Positions 1-8,731 of a stretch of DNA of 64,000 nucleotides are shown one piece after another (position 1 is the first letter of the stretch; the number at the start of each line of letters is the position of its first letter). This DNA comes from a virus. A program made the translations under genes and the position numbers. The notes beneath the pieces are model-generated. The model worked only from the letters and a program-made list of their open reading frames with translations. It was not told where the DNA came from and ran no database searches. The DNA is taken from positions 1 through 64,000 of IMG/VR virus record IMGVR_UViG_3300017917_001030. One strand, given 5' to 3'.

Positions 1-3000
1 ACTAATGTTGTAAGTACACTTGCTGCAAACACACCCCCAAAGGTGGGAATCGTATCTAATCTATCTGCTAACGGTACAGTAGTAGGACAACAAGTATTAA
101 ATTCTGCAGATAATGGTTTGTATGTATGGAGCGGCAACGCTTGGTTAAGCCCTCAGGCAGCATATACCCCAACAGCTAACTCAATTTCTGCCATTGAAAT
201 ATGGACTACCTCTCCTTTACCTAACACAAATTTATTTAACGGTAGACAGCTATTCTGGAACGTAGATTCTAATTTGTACATCAATATAGGCGGGGCTTGG
301 AATAATTACAATGCATATATTAGAGCAACTGCCGGAGGAAATGTTAGTTTAGGTGCTAACTCTATCTCAAGTGCGATGCTGCAAAATGGTATTGTTACTG
401 CAGATAAGATCGTTTCCGGTGCAATTATTGCAGGTAAGATTGCTGCAGCAGCTATTAATTCCACAGAAATAGCAGCTAACGCAATTACATCTAGTTTAAT
501 TGCTGCAAATTCTATTATTGCAGGTAAAGTTGCAGCAGGCGCTATTAGTGCTACTGAAATTGCGGCAAACGCTATTGTTGCTTCAAAACTAGCAGCAAAC
601 TCTGTTTATGCAGATGCATTACAAGCAGAAGCGATTACAGCTAATAAGATTGCAGCAAATGCAATTACAGCTGTTAAGTTAGCTGCTAATGCTGTTTATG
701 CAAATGCAATTCAAGCAAATGCGATTGAAGCAGATAAGATTGCAGCAAACGCTATTACGGCAGTTAAATTAGCAGCTAACGCAATATTTGCATATCACTT
801 GACTGCTAACTCAATTACTGCAAATGCAATTGCAACCAATGCTATTGAAGCAAACAAAATTGCAGCAAACGCTATTACGGCAGTTAAATTAGCAGCTAAT
901 GCTATTTTTGCTTACCACCTAACTGCTAACTCTATTTCAGCAAACGCTATTCAAGCGAATGCGATTGAAGCGGATAAGATTGCAGCGAATGCTATTACAG
1001 CAGTTAAATTGGCAGCTAATGCTATTTTTGCTTATCACCTAACTGCAAATTCAATTACAGCCAATGCGATTGCGACTAACGCAATTACAACAGATAAAAT
1101 TGCTGCTAACGCTATTACTGCTGCAAAAATTGATAGCCGAGGGTTGACGATTAGAGATGCAAACGGTAATGTTATTTTCGGCGCAGGTATTATTTCTAAC
1201 GCTGTTCAAGTTCAGCTATCAAATGGCACATTAACAACGATTGATGCAATTGGTTCCAATGCAGGAACACCTCCAATCACCTTTATTGGCAATTTTGCAA
1301 GTAATACTCAAGCTGACGCTGCAGGCGCTGTTCAAAATTCTGTTTATAAGAATACAGGCGATAATAATAGCTATATTAAGAAAGCTGACGGAACTTGGAT
1401 ATTGTTTGTCCCTGCAGGCGCTACGGGTGCAACAGGTGCTACTGGTGCAACAGGCCCAGCAGGCCCCCAAGGCGCACAAGGTCTAACTGGTCTTCCTGGT
1501 GCAGCAGGTCAGCGAGGAACATTGGCTATTGCTAAAGGTGTTGCTGGATTAACATCTTGGAACGATGCTTTTGCAGTACAGGCTATTACAGAATTGGGTG
1601 CTGCTTATGCTCCTGTAAGCAGAGACACCGTAACGTTATATAATTCATCTAACCCAGCCTCCTTCTCTGAAGGTAGATATTTCGTTCAAGGTACAGGCGG
1701 AGGCGCAAACAGTTGGGTTAGCGTACAAGCATACATTAATGGTAATATGCTTGTTACTGGAACAATCGGAGCAGATAAACTTGTAGCAGGCTCTATTACA
1801 ACTAACCAACTTGCAGCCGGCGCAGTTACAGCGGATGATATTGCGGCGGGAGCTATTACAGCTGGCAAGATTGCAGCAGGTGCGGTTACTGCAGATTTAA
1901 TTACTGCGGGTACATCAACAGTTGCTTCGGGTTTAACATTTGCTTTAGGTAAATTAGCAACTATTGGTACAAGTACAGGATCAGCCACTGCTGCCGTATA
2001 TGGTTCGACTACAACTAAGAGTTATGTAGGCGGAATATTCCAAAACGAAGCTGGAGGTATGGCATTAGCATTGGGCAATTATTCTGCAACTAGAACAACA
2101 GGTTCTGGCCAAGAAGTGCTGGGTGTTTACAGGGGCAAAAACTCATTATATTCAGGTAGACATTGGCAATCCGCTGTTATTGGTAGCGCCGGATCAATGA
2201 TGTATGGTTGGATATCATCGCCATTCTCTATTCTAGCTTCTTATACGGGCGACGCCAAAGAACCTTCAGACCAAGAAGTAGGATTAGCTACAGATTGGGA
2301 AAATACTGGAACTATTAATACGCATGCTACAGTAGGTGGCGTATTCTCAACATATTCTAGAGATAGCGTTGCGTATCAAAGAGCCCAATCTTTGGGTGCA
2401 AGCGCTCCTATTGCCCCAGTTGTTACACGAACGTTAAAGAACCTATACTATGGACGTGGCGCAAAGGATAACAATTATTGCTGGGGCGAATACATTGTAA
2501 CATGGTGTTCTAACACTGACAAATATTCTTCGACTTCAACTGCTCCAGCATATGGTGCTCCAATCGTCGCAGACCTTAAGTTAGGTGTTGATTTATCATA
2601 TTCAACAGCAGCATCTCCTATAGGTAGAGCAATTTGGGTATCTAAAGGCGAAACATTATGGGACAATAATGCAGGTACAATTAAATATGGTAATAACTCT
2701 ATTGGCCCATTTACAGGATCGCACGAAGGATTAGTTGATCCTACAGAAACTTTTGAAATTGGCGATATTGTTGTAGACGTAGAAATTTTGGCTAGATCTA
2801 GTGTAAGTGACGCTTTAGCAAAAGTTACAAAATCTACAGCACCTAATCAGAAATCAGCTGTCGGTGTTTATTCACAACACGATAATCCAGATTGGATCCC
2901 AACATCTATGGTTGATTCTGTAGATGATGGATTAGGTAATGTTAATAGCAAAACATATTTTATTAAACCAGAATATGTAGAAGTAAAAGGCAACCTATTA

Positions 3001-3225
3001 CCAGTTATATTCAATTCGCTAGGTGAAGGTCAAATCAATGTTTGTGGTGAAAACGGAGACATTGAAGCAGGCGACCTAATTACAACATCATCCATTCCTG
3101 GCAAGGGTATGAAACAATCTGATGATCTAATTAGAAATTATACAGTAGCGAAAGCAAGAGAAGCAGTCACATTTAGTTCGCCTACAGAAGTAAAAATGAT
3201 TGCATGTATTTACCACTGCGGTTAA
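1..3225 (+). CDS. Tail fibre / adhesin with tandem repeats and a collagen-like segment (5' partial)
   Basis: The frame is open to the left edge with no stop. A GTG at 43 is in frame, but the protein almost certainly starts upstream of the window. Residues about 115-380 (counted from the GTG) are Ala/Asn/Ile-rich repeats of the form ANAITA.KIAANAI, as in long trimeric phage fibres. Residues about 457-490 are collagen-like Gly-X-Y triplets (GATGATG followed by GPAGPQGAQG). A second block of AAGAIT repeats follows at about 590-625. The C-terminal part is non-repetitive and ends in a domain with GDIEAGDLITTSS and a late GKGMKQ. This tip is inferred to be the receptor-binding or assembly domain. 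The next gene starts 4 bases after the stop. The fibre role is well supported by the repeat style and position; the exact T4 equivalent is not. Confidence 0.85.
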   Translation, partial: TNVVSTLAANTPPKVGIVSNLSANGTVVGQQVLNSADNGLYVWSGNAWLSPQAAYTPTANSISAIEIWTTSPLPNTNLFNGRQLFWNVDSNLYINIGGAWNNYNAYIRATAGGNVSLGANSISSAMLQNGIVTADKIVSGAIIAGKIAAAAINSTEIAANAITSSLIAANSIIAGKVAAGAISATEIAANAIVASKLAANSVYADALQAEAITANKIAANAITAVKLAANAVYANAIQANAIEADKIAANAITAVKLAANAIFAYHLTANSITANAIATNAIEANKIAANAITAVKLAANAIFAYHLTANSISANAIQANAIEADKIAANAITAVKLAANAIFAYHLTANSITANAIATNAITTDKIAANAITAAKIDSRGLTIRDANGNVIFGAGIISNAVQVQLSNGTLTTIDAIGSNAGTPPITFIGNFASNTQADAAGAVQNSVYKNTGDNNSYIKKADGTWILFVPAGATGATGATGATGPAGPQGAQGLTGLPGAAGQRGTLAIAKGVAGLTSWNDAFAVQAITELGAAYAPVSRDTVTLYNSSNPASFSEGRYFVQGTGGGANSWVSVQAYINGNMLVTGTIGADKLVAGSITTNQLAAGAVTADDIAAGAITAGKIAAGAVTADLITAGTSTVASGLTFALGKLATIGTSTGSATAAVYGSTTTKSYVGGIFQNEAGGMALALGNYSATRTTGSGQEVLGVYRGKNSLYSGRHWQSAVIGSAGSMMYGWISSPFSILASYTGDAKEPSDQEVGLATDWENTGTINTHATVGGVFSTYSRDSVAYQRAQSLGASAPIAPVVTRTLKNLYYGRGAKDNNYCWGEYIVTWCSNTDKYSSTSTAPAYGAPIVADLKLGVDLSYSTAASPIGRAIWVSKGETLWDNNAGTIKYGNNSIGPFTGSHEGLVDPTETFEIGDIVVDVEILARSSVSDALAKVTKSTAPNQKSAVGVYSQHDNPDWIPTSMVDSVDDGLGNVNSKTYFIKPEYVEVKGNLLPVIFNSLGEGQINVCGENGDIEAGDLITTSSIPGKGMKQSDDLIRNYTVAKAREAVTFSSPTEVKMIACIYHCG
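721..1140 (+). repeat. 120-bp in-frame tandem repeat inside the tail fibre gene
   Basis: Three and a half copies of a 120-bp (40-codon) unit start at 721, 841, 961 and 1081 (half copy). Each copy starts with a variant of gcgattgaagcagataagat and carries an AFAYHLTAN-type segment in its second half. The copies differ mostly by silent changes, so the protein repeat is conserved more strictly than the DNA. Less regular, related repeats lie on the 5' side from about 400. Confidence 0.9.
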
Positions 3226-3229
3226 TTAA

Positions 3230-4180
3230 ATGGCAAAAACTAAAAATTTAGTAATAGATCAGGGTACATCATTTTATGCGAATGTACAGTACCTTGACGA
3301 CAACAAACACCCTATATCTTTAGTAGGCTACGATGTCCGCAGTAAAATGCGTAAATCGTATAATAGTTCTAATTCAGCATCAATAGGAGTAAATGTAACA
3401 AACGCTGCTACAGGCAATGTTCAGTTGTATTTGTCGCCAACACAAACTGCAGGTATTAAATCTGGTAGATATGTGTATGATGTAGAAGCCAATATTGGTT
3501 CGGATGTTGTTAGAATTGTAGAAGGTATTGTAACTGTTTATCCTACTGCATCTGGTGTATCCACAGGTTCTTTATTTACTTCACCGCAACTTGTTTCTGT
3601 TAGTGACGATGATTTCACAACTGCAAATATTAGAGAGCTAACAAATTTATTCTACACTAACGCAAGAGTTTATTCCAACGTTGTTACTGCTCTAAATGCA
3701 TATTCTGGTAATATTTCTGTTACCGGAGGCATCACAAAGACACGTTTTAATAGCGGCGAAACTATAAAAACAGTTATGTATTCTGCAGCAGAACTTACTA
3801 TACTAGCAACAGTAAACGCAAATACAAATAACTTTACAGATGTTGTAGAAATTTCTTATCCGCCAGCAAGTTCTAATAGTTATCTAATGATTGATTTTAC
3901 AACAAAGTATACTGCTAGTGGAGCTGGGCATGATAGTTTTACTAGCCAAATTGCTGTAGATGGAACACAAATAGCGTACAATAGTGTTGATTACGTCGAT
4001 GGTTCAGATGGTAGACATCATAGATTCGGTGTTCTATTTCCATTAATGGGCAAATATACAAACGCAAATACTGATTCAAAATTAATAACTATATCAATGA
4101 AACGTGATTCTGCAGACGATAATATCACAATTTATCCTGACAATAGTATGTGGCTGCGTGTGACAGAGGTCGCAGTTTAA
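3230..4180 (+). CDS. Putative virion structural / fibre-associated protein
   Basis: 316-residue protein starting MAKTKNLVIDQG. The first ~100 residues resemble the N-terminal beta domain of phage baseplate or fibre proteins: DQGTSFYANV, a YDVRSKMRKSY segment, then a strand pattern ending GIVTVYP. The rest is Ser/Thr/Asn-rich with no signal peptide or membrane segment, which suits an extracellular beta-structured virion protein. It follows the fibre gene by 4 bases and precedes gp13. Similar proteins sit beside fibres in T4-like marine phages. Function is inferred from composition and neighbours only. Confidence 0.6.
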   Translation: MAKTKNLVIDQGTSFYANVQYLDDNKHPISLVGYDVRSKMRKSYNSSNSASIGVNVTNAATGNVQLYLSPTQTAGIKSGRYVYDVEANIGSDVVRIVEGIVTVYPTASGVSTGSLFTSPQLVSVSDDDFTTANIRELTNLFYTNARVYSNVVTALNAYSGNISVTGGITKTRFNSGETIKTVMYSAAELTILATVNANTNNFTDVVEISYPPASSNSYLMIDFTTKYTASGAGHDSFTSQIAVDGTQIAYNSVDYVDGSDGRHHRFGVLFPLMGKYTNANTDSKLITISMKRDSADDNITIYPDNSMWLRVTEVAV

Positions 4181-4208
4181 CAAATAAATATTGTAAAAGG
4201 ATTTTAAA

Positions 4209-4952
4209 ATGGCAGCCGTAACCTCAAGAGAACAATTAAAAGATTATTGCTTACGTAAGTTAGGTTCACCTGTTATTGAAATAAACGTAGACGACGATCA
4301 AATTGAAGATCGTATAGATGACGCTTTTCAATTTTACAGAGAATACCATTACGATGCTGTAGAAAAGATCTATCTACAATATCAATTTACAGCAGAAGAT
4401 ATTGTAAATCGTTATATCCCATTACCCGACGCAGTGGTAGGGGTTGAACGTATTCTTCCATTCTCACACCGAACAACAGGTATCAATATTTTTGATATCA
4501 GATACCAGATTCTTATTAATGACCTTTATAGTTTAATGTCTACCGATATTATTTACTATGCTCAGGTCAGACAACAGCTTGAATTAATCAATCAGGTTTT
4601 AGTAGGCACAAAACCAGTTAGATTCAATAGACACATGAATAGATTGTATATTGATATGGACTGGTCTGCAAATGCTCGAGCAGGAGATTTCGTTATTGTA
4701 GAAGCGTGGAGAATTTTAGATCCGTCTACATATACCGATGTATATAATGATATGTTCTTGAAGAAATATGCAACTGCTTTAATTAAACGCCAATGGGGCG
4801 CTAATATCAAGAAGTTTAATGGAGTACAACTTCCTGGTGGTGTAACCTTAAATGGAGACACAATATATCAAGAAGCTGAAGAAGAAATAAAACAGATTGA
4901 ATCTGAAATACAATCTAAATTCGAATTGCCGGTAGATTTCTTTACAGGATAA
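4209..4952 (+). CDS. gp13: Neck protein gp13 (head completion)
   Basis: 247 residues, shorter than T4 gp13 (about 309) and in the size range of aquatic T4-like phages. gp13 and gp14 form the neck that closes the filled head and receives the tail. The protein begins MAAVTSREQLKDYCLRKLG, then an acidic DDDQIEDRIDDAFQFYREYHYD helix, and ends with a helical EAEEEIKQIESEIQSKF stretch before the C-terminus. The assignment rests on this recognisable sequence and on the collinear order gp13-gp14-gp15-gp16-gp17. An aaaagga ribosome-binding site lies about 10 bases upstream. Confidence 0.85.
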   Translation: MAAVTSREQLKDYCLRKLGSPVIEINVDDDQIEDRIDDAFQFYREYHYDAVEKIYLQYQFTAEDIVNRYIPLPDAVVGVERILPFSHRTTGINIFDIRYQILINDLYSLMSTDIIYYAQVRQQLELINQVLVGTKPVRFNRHMNRLYIDMDWSANARAGDFVIVEAWRILDPSTYTDVYNDMFLKKYATALIKRQWGANIKKFNGVQLPGGVTLNGDTIYQEAEEEIKQIESEIQSKFELPVDFFTG

Positions 4953-5017
4953 TTATTTCTATCACCCAGGCTCATAGCAAATACTAACACCTACGTCAAT
5001 AGAAGTCTATAGCAATT

Positions 5018-5773
5018 ATGGCTACAGTAAACCATTATTTTCAATCCGGCGTCCCGATGGGAAGAGCTACGGAGCAGAACCTCTATGAGGATTTAATAAT
5101 AGAGTGTCTGCGAATTTATGGTTTCGAGATAATCTATATCCCACGTAAGGCGGTTAACGAAGACCTTATTTTGGGTGAAGATCCTTTGAGCAGATTCGAG
5201 CACGCCTATCCAATTGAGATGTATATGGAAAACGTTCAAGGTATGGACGGCGAAGGCGAACTTCTATCTAAGTTTGGTGTCGAGACAAGAGAGTCAGCGA
5301 CCTTTGTTGTCTCACGCCGTAGATGGTTAGAAACGGTTGGCAGAACAGGTAATACTATTTTGGATATACGACCTGCAGAAGGTGACGTTCTATTTTTCCC
5401 ATTAACTAAATCTTATTTTGAAATAAGAAAGGTTGAAGGCGATCAACCGTTTTATCAGGTAGGTAAACTGTACGTATTTAGATTACAATGTGAATTGATG
5501 CAGATGTCTAGTGAGGAGTTTAATACAGGTGAAGAACTTATAGACGATACGTATAATAATTTGAGTGAAGATATCACACAATTCATGTTATTGAATGAAG
5601 ATGGAACAGACGGTATCTATTTAGAATATACTACAAATACACCTATGATAACGGAAGATTATGTTCTTGCTAACCTAACCGACGGCGGCGCAAGAAACGA
5701 AGACTTCAACACTAATATAGAAGAGATTCTAGATTTTACCGAAAGAAATCCTTTCGGTGAGGTATTCAAATAA
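5018..5773 (+). CDS. gp14: Neck protein gp14
   Basis: 251 residues, close to T4 gp14 (256). It starts MATVNHYFQSGVPMGRATEQN, a recognisable gp14 opening, followed by LYEDLIIECLRIYGFEIIYIPRK. It partners gp13 in the neck. The 65 bases between gp13 and this gene hold no clear regulatory element. The stop codon overlaps the start of gp15 by one base (TAATG arrangement), so the two are probably translationally coupled. Confidence 0.85.
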   Translation: MATVNHYFQSGVPMGRATEQNLYEDLIIECLRIYGFEIIYIPRKAVNEDLILGEDPLSRFEHAYPIEMYMENVQGMDGEGELLSKFGVETRESATFVVSRRRWLETVGRTGNTILDIRPAEGDVLFFPLTKSYFEIRKVEGDQPFYQVGKLYVFRLQCELMQMSSEEFNTGEELIDDTYNNLSEDITQFMLLNEDGTDGIYLEYTTNTPMITEDYVLANLTDGGARNEDFNTNIEEILDFTERNPFGEVFK

Positions 5774-6525
5774 TGTTAGATCAAAGATTTTACTGGGGAA
5801 CTATTAGAAAGGCTATCGTAGCTTTTGGTAATATGTTCAATCAGATTACTATAGAGCGCAAAGCTGCGGATGGCACTGTAGAACAAATTCTACGTGTACC
5901 TTTAGCATATGCACCTAAGCAAAAGTTTCTAGCTAGAATACAACAGCGTCCTAACATTGACGATCGTAACGTTCAGGTTATTTTGCCTAGAATGTCCTTT
6001 GAGATGATTTCTTTGAACTATGACTTTAATAGAAAAATAAGTCCGTTACAACAGACTAGAAATATTAATACATCTACAACTACATTAGATACACAGTATG
6101 CACCCACACCCTATAACATACAGATGTATCTTTATATCTATGCTAAGAACCAAGATGATGGTTTACAGATTATAGAACAAATTTTACCTTACTTCAACCC
6201 AGATTACAACCTAACTATGAAGACGGTTCCTGAGTTGAACATTAAAAACGACTTACCTATTATTTTAGATTCTGTTACCTTTGAAGATGACTATGAGGGC
6301 GACTTCTCGACAAGAAGAGCTATTATTTGGACATTGACATTTACAATGAAACTAAATTTCTATGGTCCTGTTAATAAGCAGGGTGTTATTCGTAAGGTTA
6401 TTGCTAGCACATTTAATGATACAAGTTTGACTAGCAAGCAGACTGAGTATACTGTTCAACCCGATCCAACGACTGCTAAACCTGGCGATGATATAGGGTT
6501 TATTGAAAACTTTGAAGATTTCTAA
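5773..6525 (+). CDS. gp15: Proximal tail sheath stabiliser gp15
   Basis: 250 residues (T4 gp15 is about 272). In T4 this protein caps the tail at its head-proximal end and stabilises the sheath so the tail can join the neck. Recognisable features are the opening MLDQRFYWGTIRKAIVAFGNMFNQI and the central LPRMSFEMISLNYDFNRK. Its position between gp14 and gp16 supports the call. It shares single-base or TAATG-type junctions with both neighbours. Confidence 0.85.
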   Translation: MLDQRFYWGTIRKAIVAFGNMFNQITIERKAADGTVEQILRVPLAYAPKQKFLARIQQRPNIDDRNVQVILPRMSFEMISLNYDFNRKISPLQQTRNINTSTTTLDTQYAPTPYNIQMYLYIYAKNQDDGLQIIEQILPYFNPDYNLTMKTVPELNIKNDLPIILDSVTFEDDYEGDFSTRRAIIWTLTFTMKLNFYGPVNKQGVIRKVIASTFNDTSLTSKQTEYTVQPDPTTAKPGDDIGFIENFEDF

Positions 6526-6968
6526 TGAAAAATATTCCTGAACTAGATAAATTGTTTAATATTGATCCTGCGACAGACAGCGGGACAGAAAACTTACCTG
6601 CTTTACCGGAATCAAGTACACGCAAGTTAGACCAACAAGATGATTATGAACTTGCTCGAAGCACCTTGAGAAATTTAATAGTTAAAAGTGAATCAACGTT
6701 AGATCAAATGATTGATCTAGCAAAAAATTCTGAGCATCCAAGAACATATGAGGTCGCAGGGCAACTTATTAAAACAGTGTCGGATGTTGCAAAAGATTTA
6801 TTAGAGTTGCAGAAGAAAGCTAAAGATTTGGAAAAGGATGAGGCTGGTGGTAACGACGGACCTAAAAATATTACAAACAACAATGTAGTATTTGCTGGGT
6901 CCACTGCCGATCTATTTAAAATGATTAAGCAACAAAATAATAACGACGGTAAGACAATTGAGCAATAA
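6525..6968 (+). CDS. gp16: Terminase small subunit gp16
   Basis: 147 residues (T4 gp16 is 164). It recognises and regulates DNA packaging with gp17. The central part is helical (ARSTLRNLIVKSESTLDQMI), followed by an acidic, lysine-rich coiled region (LLELQKKAKDLEKDEAGG) and a short C-terminal tail. This matches the small-terminase plan. It lies directly upstream of the large subunit and overlaps it by 11 bases. Confidence 0.8.
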   Translation: MKNIPELDKLFNIDPATDSGTENLPALPESSTRKLDQQDDYELARSTLRNLIVKSESTLDQMIDLAKNSEHPRTYEVAGQLIKTVSDVAKDLLELQKKAKDLEKDEAGGNDGPKNITNNNVVFAGSTADLFKMIKQQNNNDGKTIEQ

Positions 6969-8661
6969 GCAAATTTCTTATAATGGCAATCCCAATTTAA
7001 AACCAATCGGGATTGTAGAAAACTACACCGCAGATCAAGTTAAAGAACTAATGCGGTGCATGGCCGATCCAATCTATTTTATTGAGAATTACTGTAAGAT
7101 AGTTTCTTTGGATAAGGGCTTAATTAATTTTAAACTTTACGATTGCCAGAAAGAAAAGGTAAACGTAATTTTAAATAATCGTAAAGTTATACTGATGGAA
7201 GGTAGACAGCAGGGCAAGACAATTACGTCTGCTGCTTGTATACTTTGGTATACGTTGTTTCAGGAAAATAAGACAGTTGCTATTCTAGCCAACAAATCTT
7301 CAGCTGCTCGAGAAGTTTTATCTAGATACGAATTAATGTATGAGATGTTGCCCATGTGGATGCAACAGGGTGTAAAAACATTTAACAAGGGCGACATTGA
7401 ACTTGAGAATGGTTCAAAGGTATTTACAGCAGCTACTAGCGCATCTGGTATTCGAGGTAAGTCTGTTAACTGGTTGTATATTGACGAAGCGGCTATTATC
7501 CCAAACAACGTCGCAGAAGAATTCTTTACATCTGTTTATCCGACAATTTCTTCGGGTCAAACAACAAAGATTCTTCTTACATCTACGCCTCTTGGTTACA
7601 ATCACTTCTGGAAATTCTGGAACGAAGCAGAACAAGGTCTAAACGGTTTCGTTCCGTTGTTTATTCCGTATAACAAGATTCCTGGCAGAGATGCTAAGTG
7701 GGCTGAAGAACAAAAGGCCATGCTTGGTGAATTGAAGTTTAACCAGGAAGTTCTATGTAAGTTCCTTGGTTCTTCTAATACACTAATTAACCCAGATACC
7801 ATTTCTCAGATGTCCACAAAACAGTTCGTCTACTCAAAAGATGGGTTGGACGTTTTAGAAGCTCCTATTAGAGCAACTAAAAAGGATACTGGAGAACTAG
7901 AGGGTGAGAATCACGTATACACGTTAGTAGCAGATACTTCTCGCGGTGTAGAGGGCGACTATTCTGCATTTACTGTAATTGACATAACTAGATATCCATA
8001 TAAGGTTGTAGCTAAGTACAGAAGTAATAAAATCAGCCCGTTGATGTTCCCAAACATCATATATAAAGTAGCAAAAGATTATAATAACGCTTACTGTTTG
8101 GTTGAAATCAATGATAACGGTCAACAGGTAGCGGATTCGTTATACATGGACTTGGAATACGAAAACGTATTCTTTGTTGGAAATAATAGTAAATCTGGAC
8201 AATATCTATCTGGCGGATTTACTCAAGGTGCGACTCTTGGTATAAGAACCACTAAACAGGTTAAGCGCCTGGGTTGTACCTCTTTTAAGAGCTTGGTTGA
8301 GGGAACAAAGCTTCTAATCCATGACCCTGAAATAATTGAGGAGATTTCTACATTTATTGAGGTTAGAGGAACACACAAAGCAGATGAAGGATATCATGAT
8401 GATCTTGTTATGTGCTTGGTATTATTCTCATGGGCTACGAACGAACCGTTCTTTAAGGACCTAACAGATACGAACTTGAGAAAAGTTCTATATGAAGATC
8501 AGTTCAAACAGATAGAAGAGCATCTAACACCATTTGGTTTTATTAATGACGGGTTGCCAGAAACGCCTCAACCTGAATCTGACGGAGGAGATGTATGGTT
8601 TTCCAAGGATCCTACTAAGGAAATGGAAAAACTTAAAAGAAATTGGCTTGAGGCAGTCTAA
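6958..8661 (+). CDS. gp17: Terminase large subunit gp17 (packaging ATPase-nuclease)
   Basis: 567 residues. The N-terminal ATPase has Walker A GRQQGKT (82-88), Walker B LYIDE (173-177) and a coupling motif LLTSTPLG (about 206-213). The C-terminal RNase H-like nuclease shows D326 in LVADTSRG, D334, E383 in VEINDNG and the DD pair at 481-482. The motor cuts and pumps concatemeric DNA into proheads. The frame opens with TTG at 6958, overlapping gp16 by 11 bases. The next in-frame ATG is residue 35, just before the ADPIYFIENY segment, and using it would remove part of the N-terminal domain, so TTG is preferred. Confidence 0.93.
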   Translation: MSNKQISYNGNPNLKPIGIVENYTADQVKELMRCMADPIYFIENYCKIVSLDKGLINFKLYDCQKEKVNVILNNRKVILMEGRQQGKTITSAACILWYTLFQENKTVAILANKSSAAREVLSRYELMYEMLPMWMQQGVKTFNKGDIELENGSKVFTAATSASGIRGKSVNWLYIDEAAIIPNNVAEEFFTSVYPTISSGQTTKILLTSTPLGYNHFWKFWNEAEQGLNGFVPLFIPYNKIPGRDAKWAEEQKAMLGELKFNQEVLCKFLGSSNTLINPDTISQMSTKQFVYSKDGLDVLEAPIRATKKDTGELEGENHVYTLVADTSRGVEGDYSAFTVIDITRYPYKVVAKYRSNKISPLMFPNIIYKVAKDYNNAYCLVEINDNGQQVADSLYMDLEYENVFFVGNNSKSGQYLSGGFTQGATLGIRTTKQVKRLGCTSFKSLVEGTKLLIHDPEIIEEISTFIEVRGTHKADEGYHDDLVMCLVLFSWATNEPFFKDLTDTNLRKVLYEDQFKQIEEHLTPFGFINDGLPETPQPESDGGDVWFSKDPTKEMEKLKRNWLEAV

Positions 8662-8672
8662 AAAGATAGTAT

Positions 8673-8717
8673 TATAAATAAATAGTAATCAATAGTTATT
8701 TGGACTATTTATAAATC
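8673..8717 (+). promoter_or_regulatory. Tandem late-type promoters upstream of gp18
   Basis: TATAAATA at 8673-8680 is the exact T4 late (-10) consensus used by gp55 sigma. A near match, TATAAATC, follows at 8710-8717, 22 bases before the gp18 ATG. There is no -35 box, as expected for late promoters. A late sigma factor (gp55) is encoded at 20933-21538. The upstream copy is the stronger candidate; the second partly overlaps the leader and could be chance. Confidence 0.6.
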
Positions 8718-8731
8718 TTAAGGAGAATAAG

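Noticed and set aside
721-1140. CRISPR-like or recombination repeat
   Set aside because: Repeats are contiguous, 120 bases, in frame and code for fibre protein; there are no spacers.
4188-4191. AATAAATA-like sequence before gp13 as late promoter
   Set aside because: First base differs from TATAAATA; many such sequences occur by chance in AT-rich gaps.
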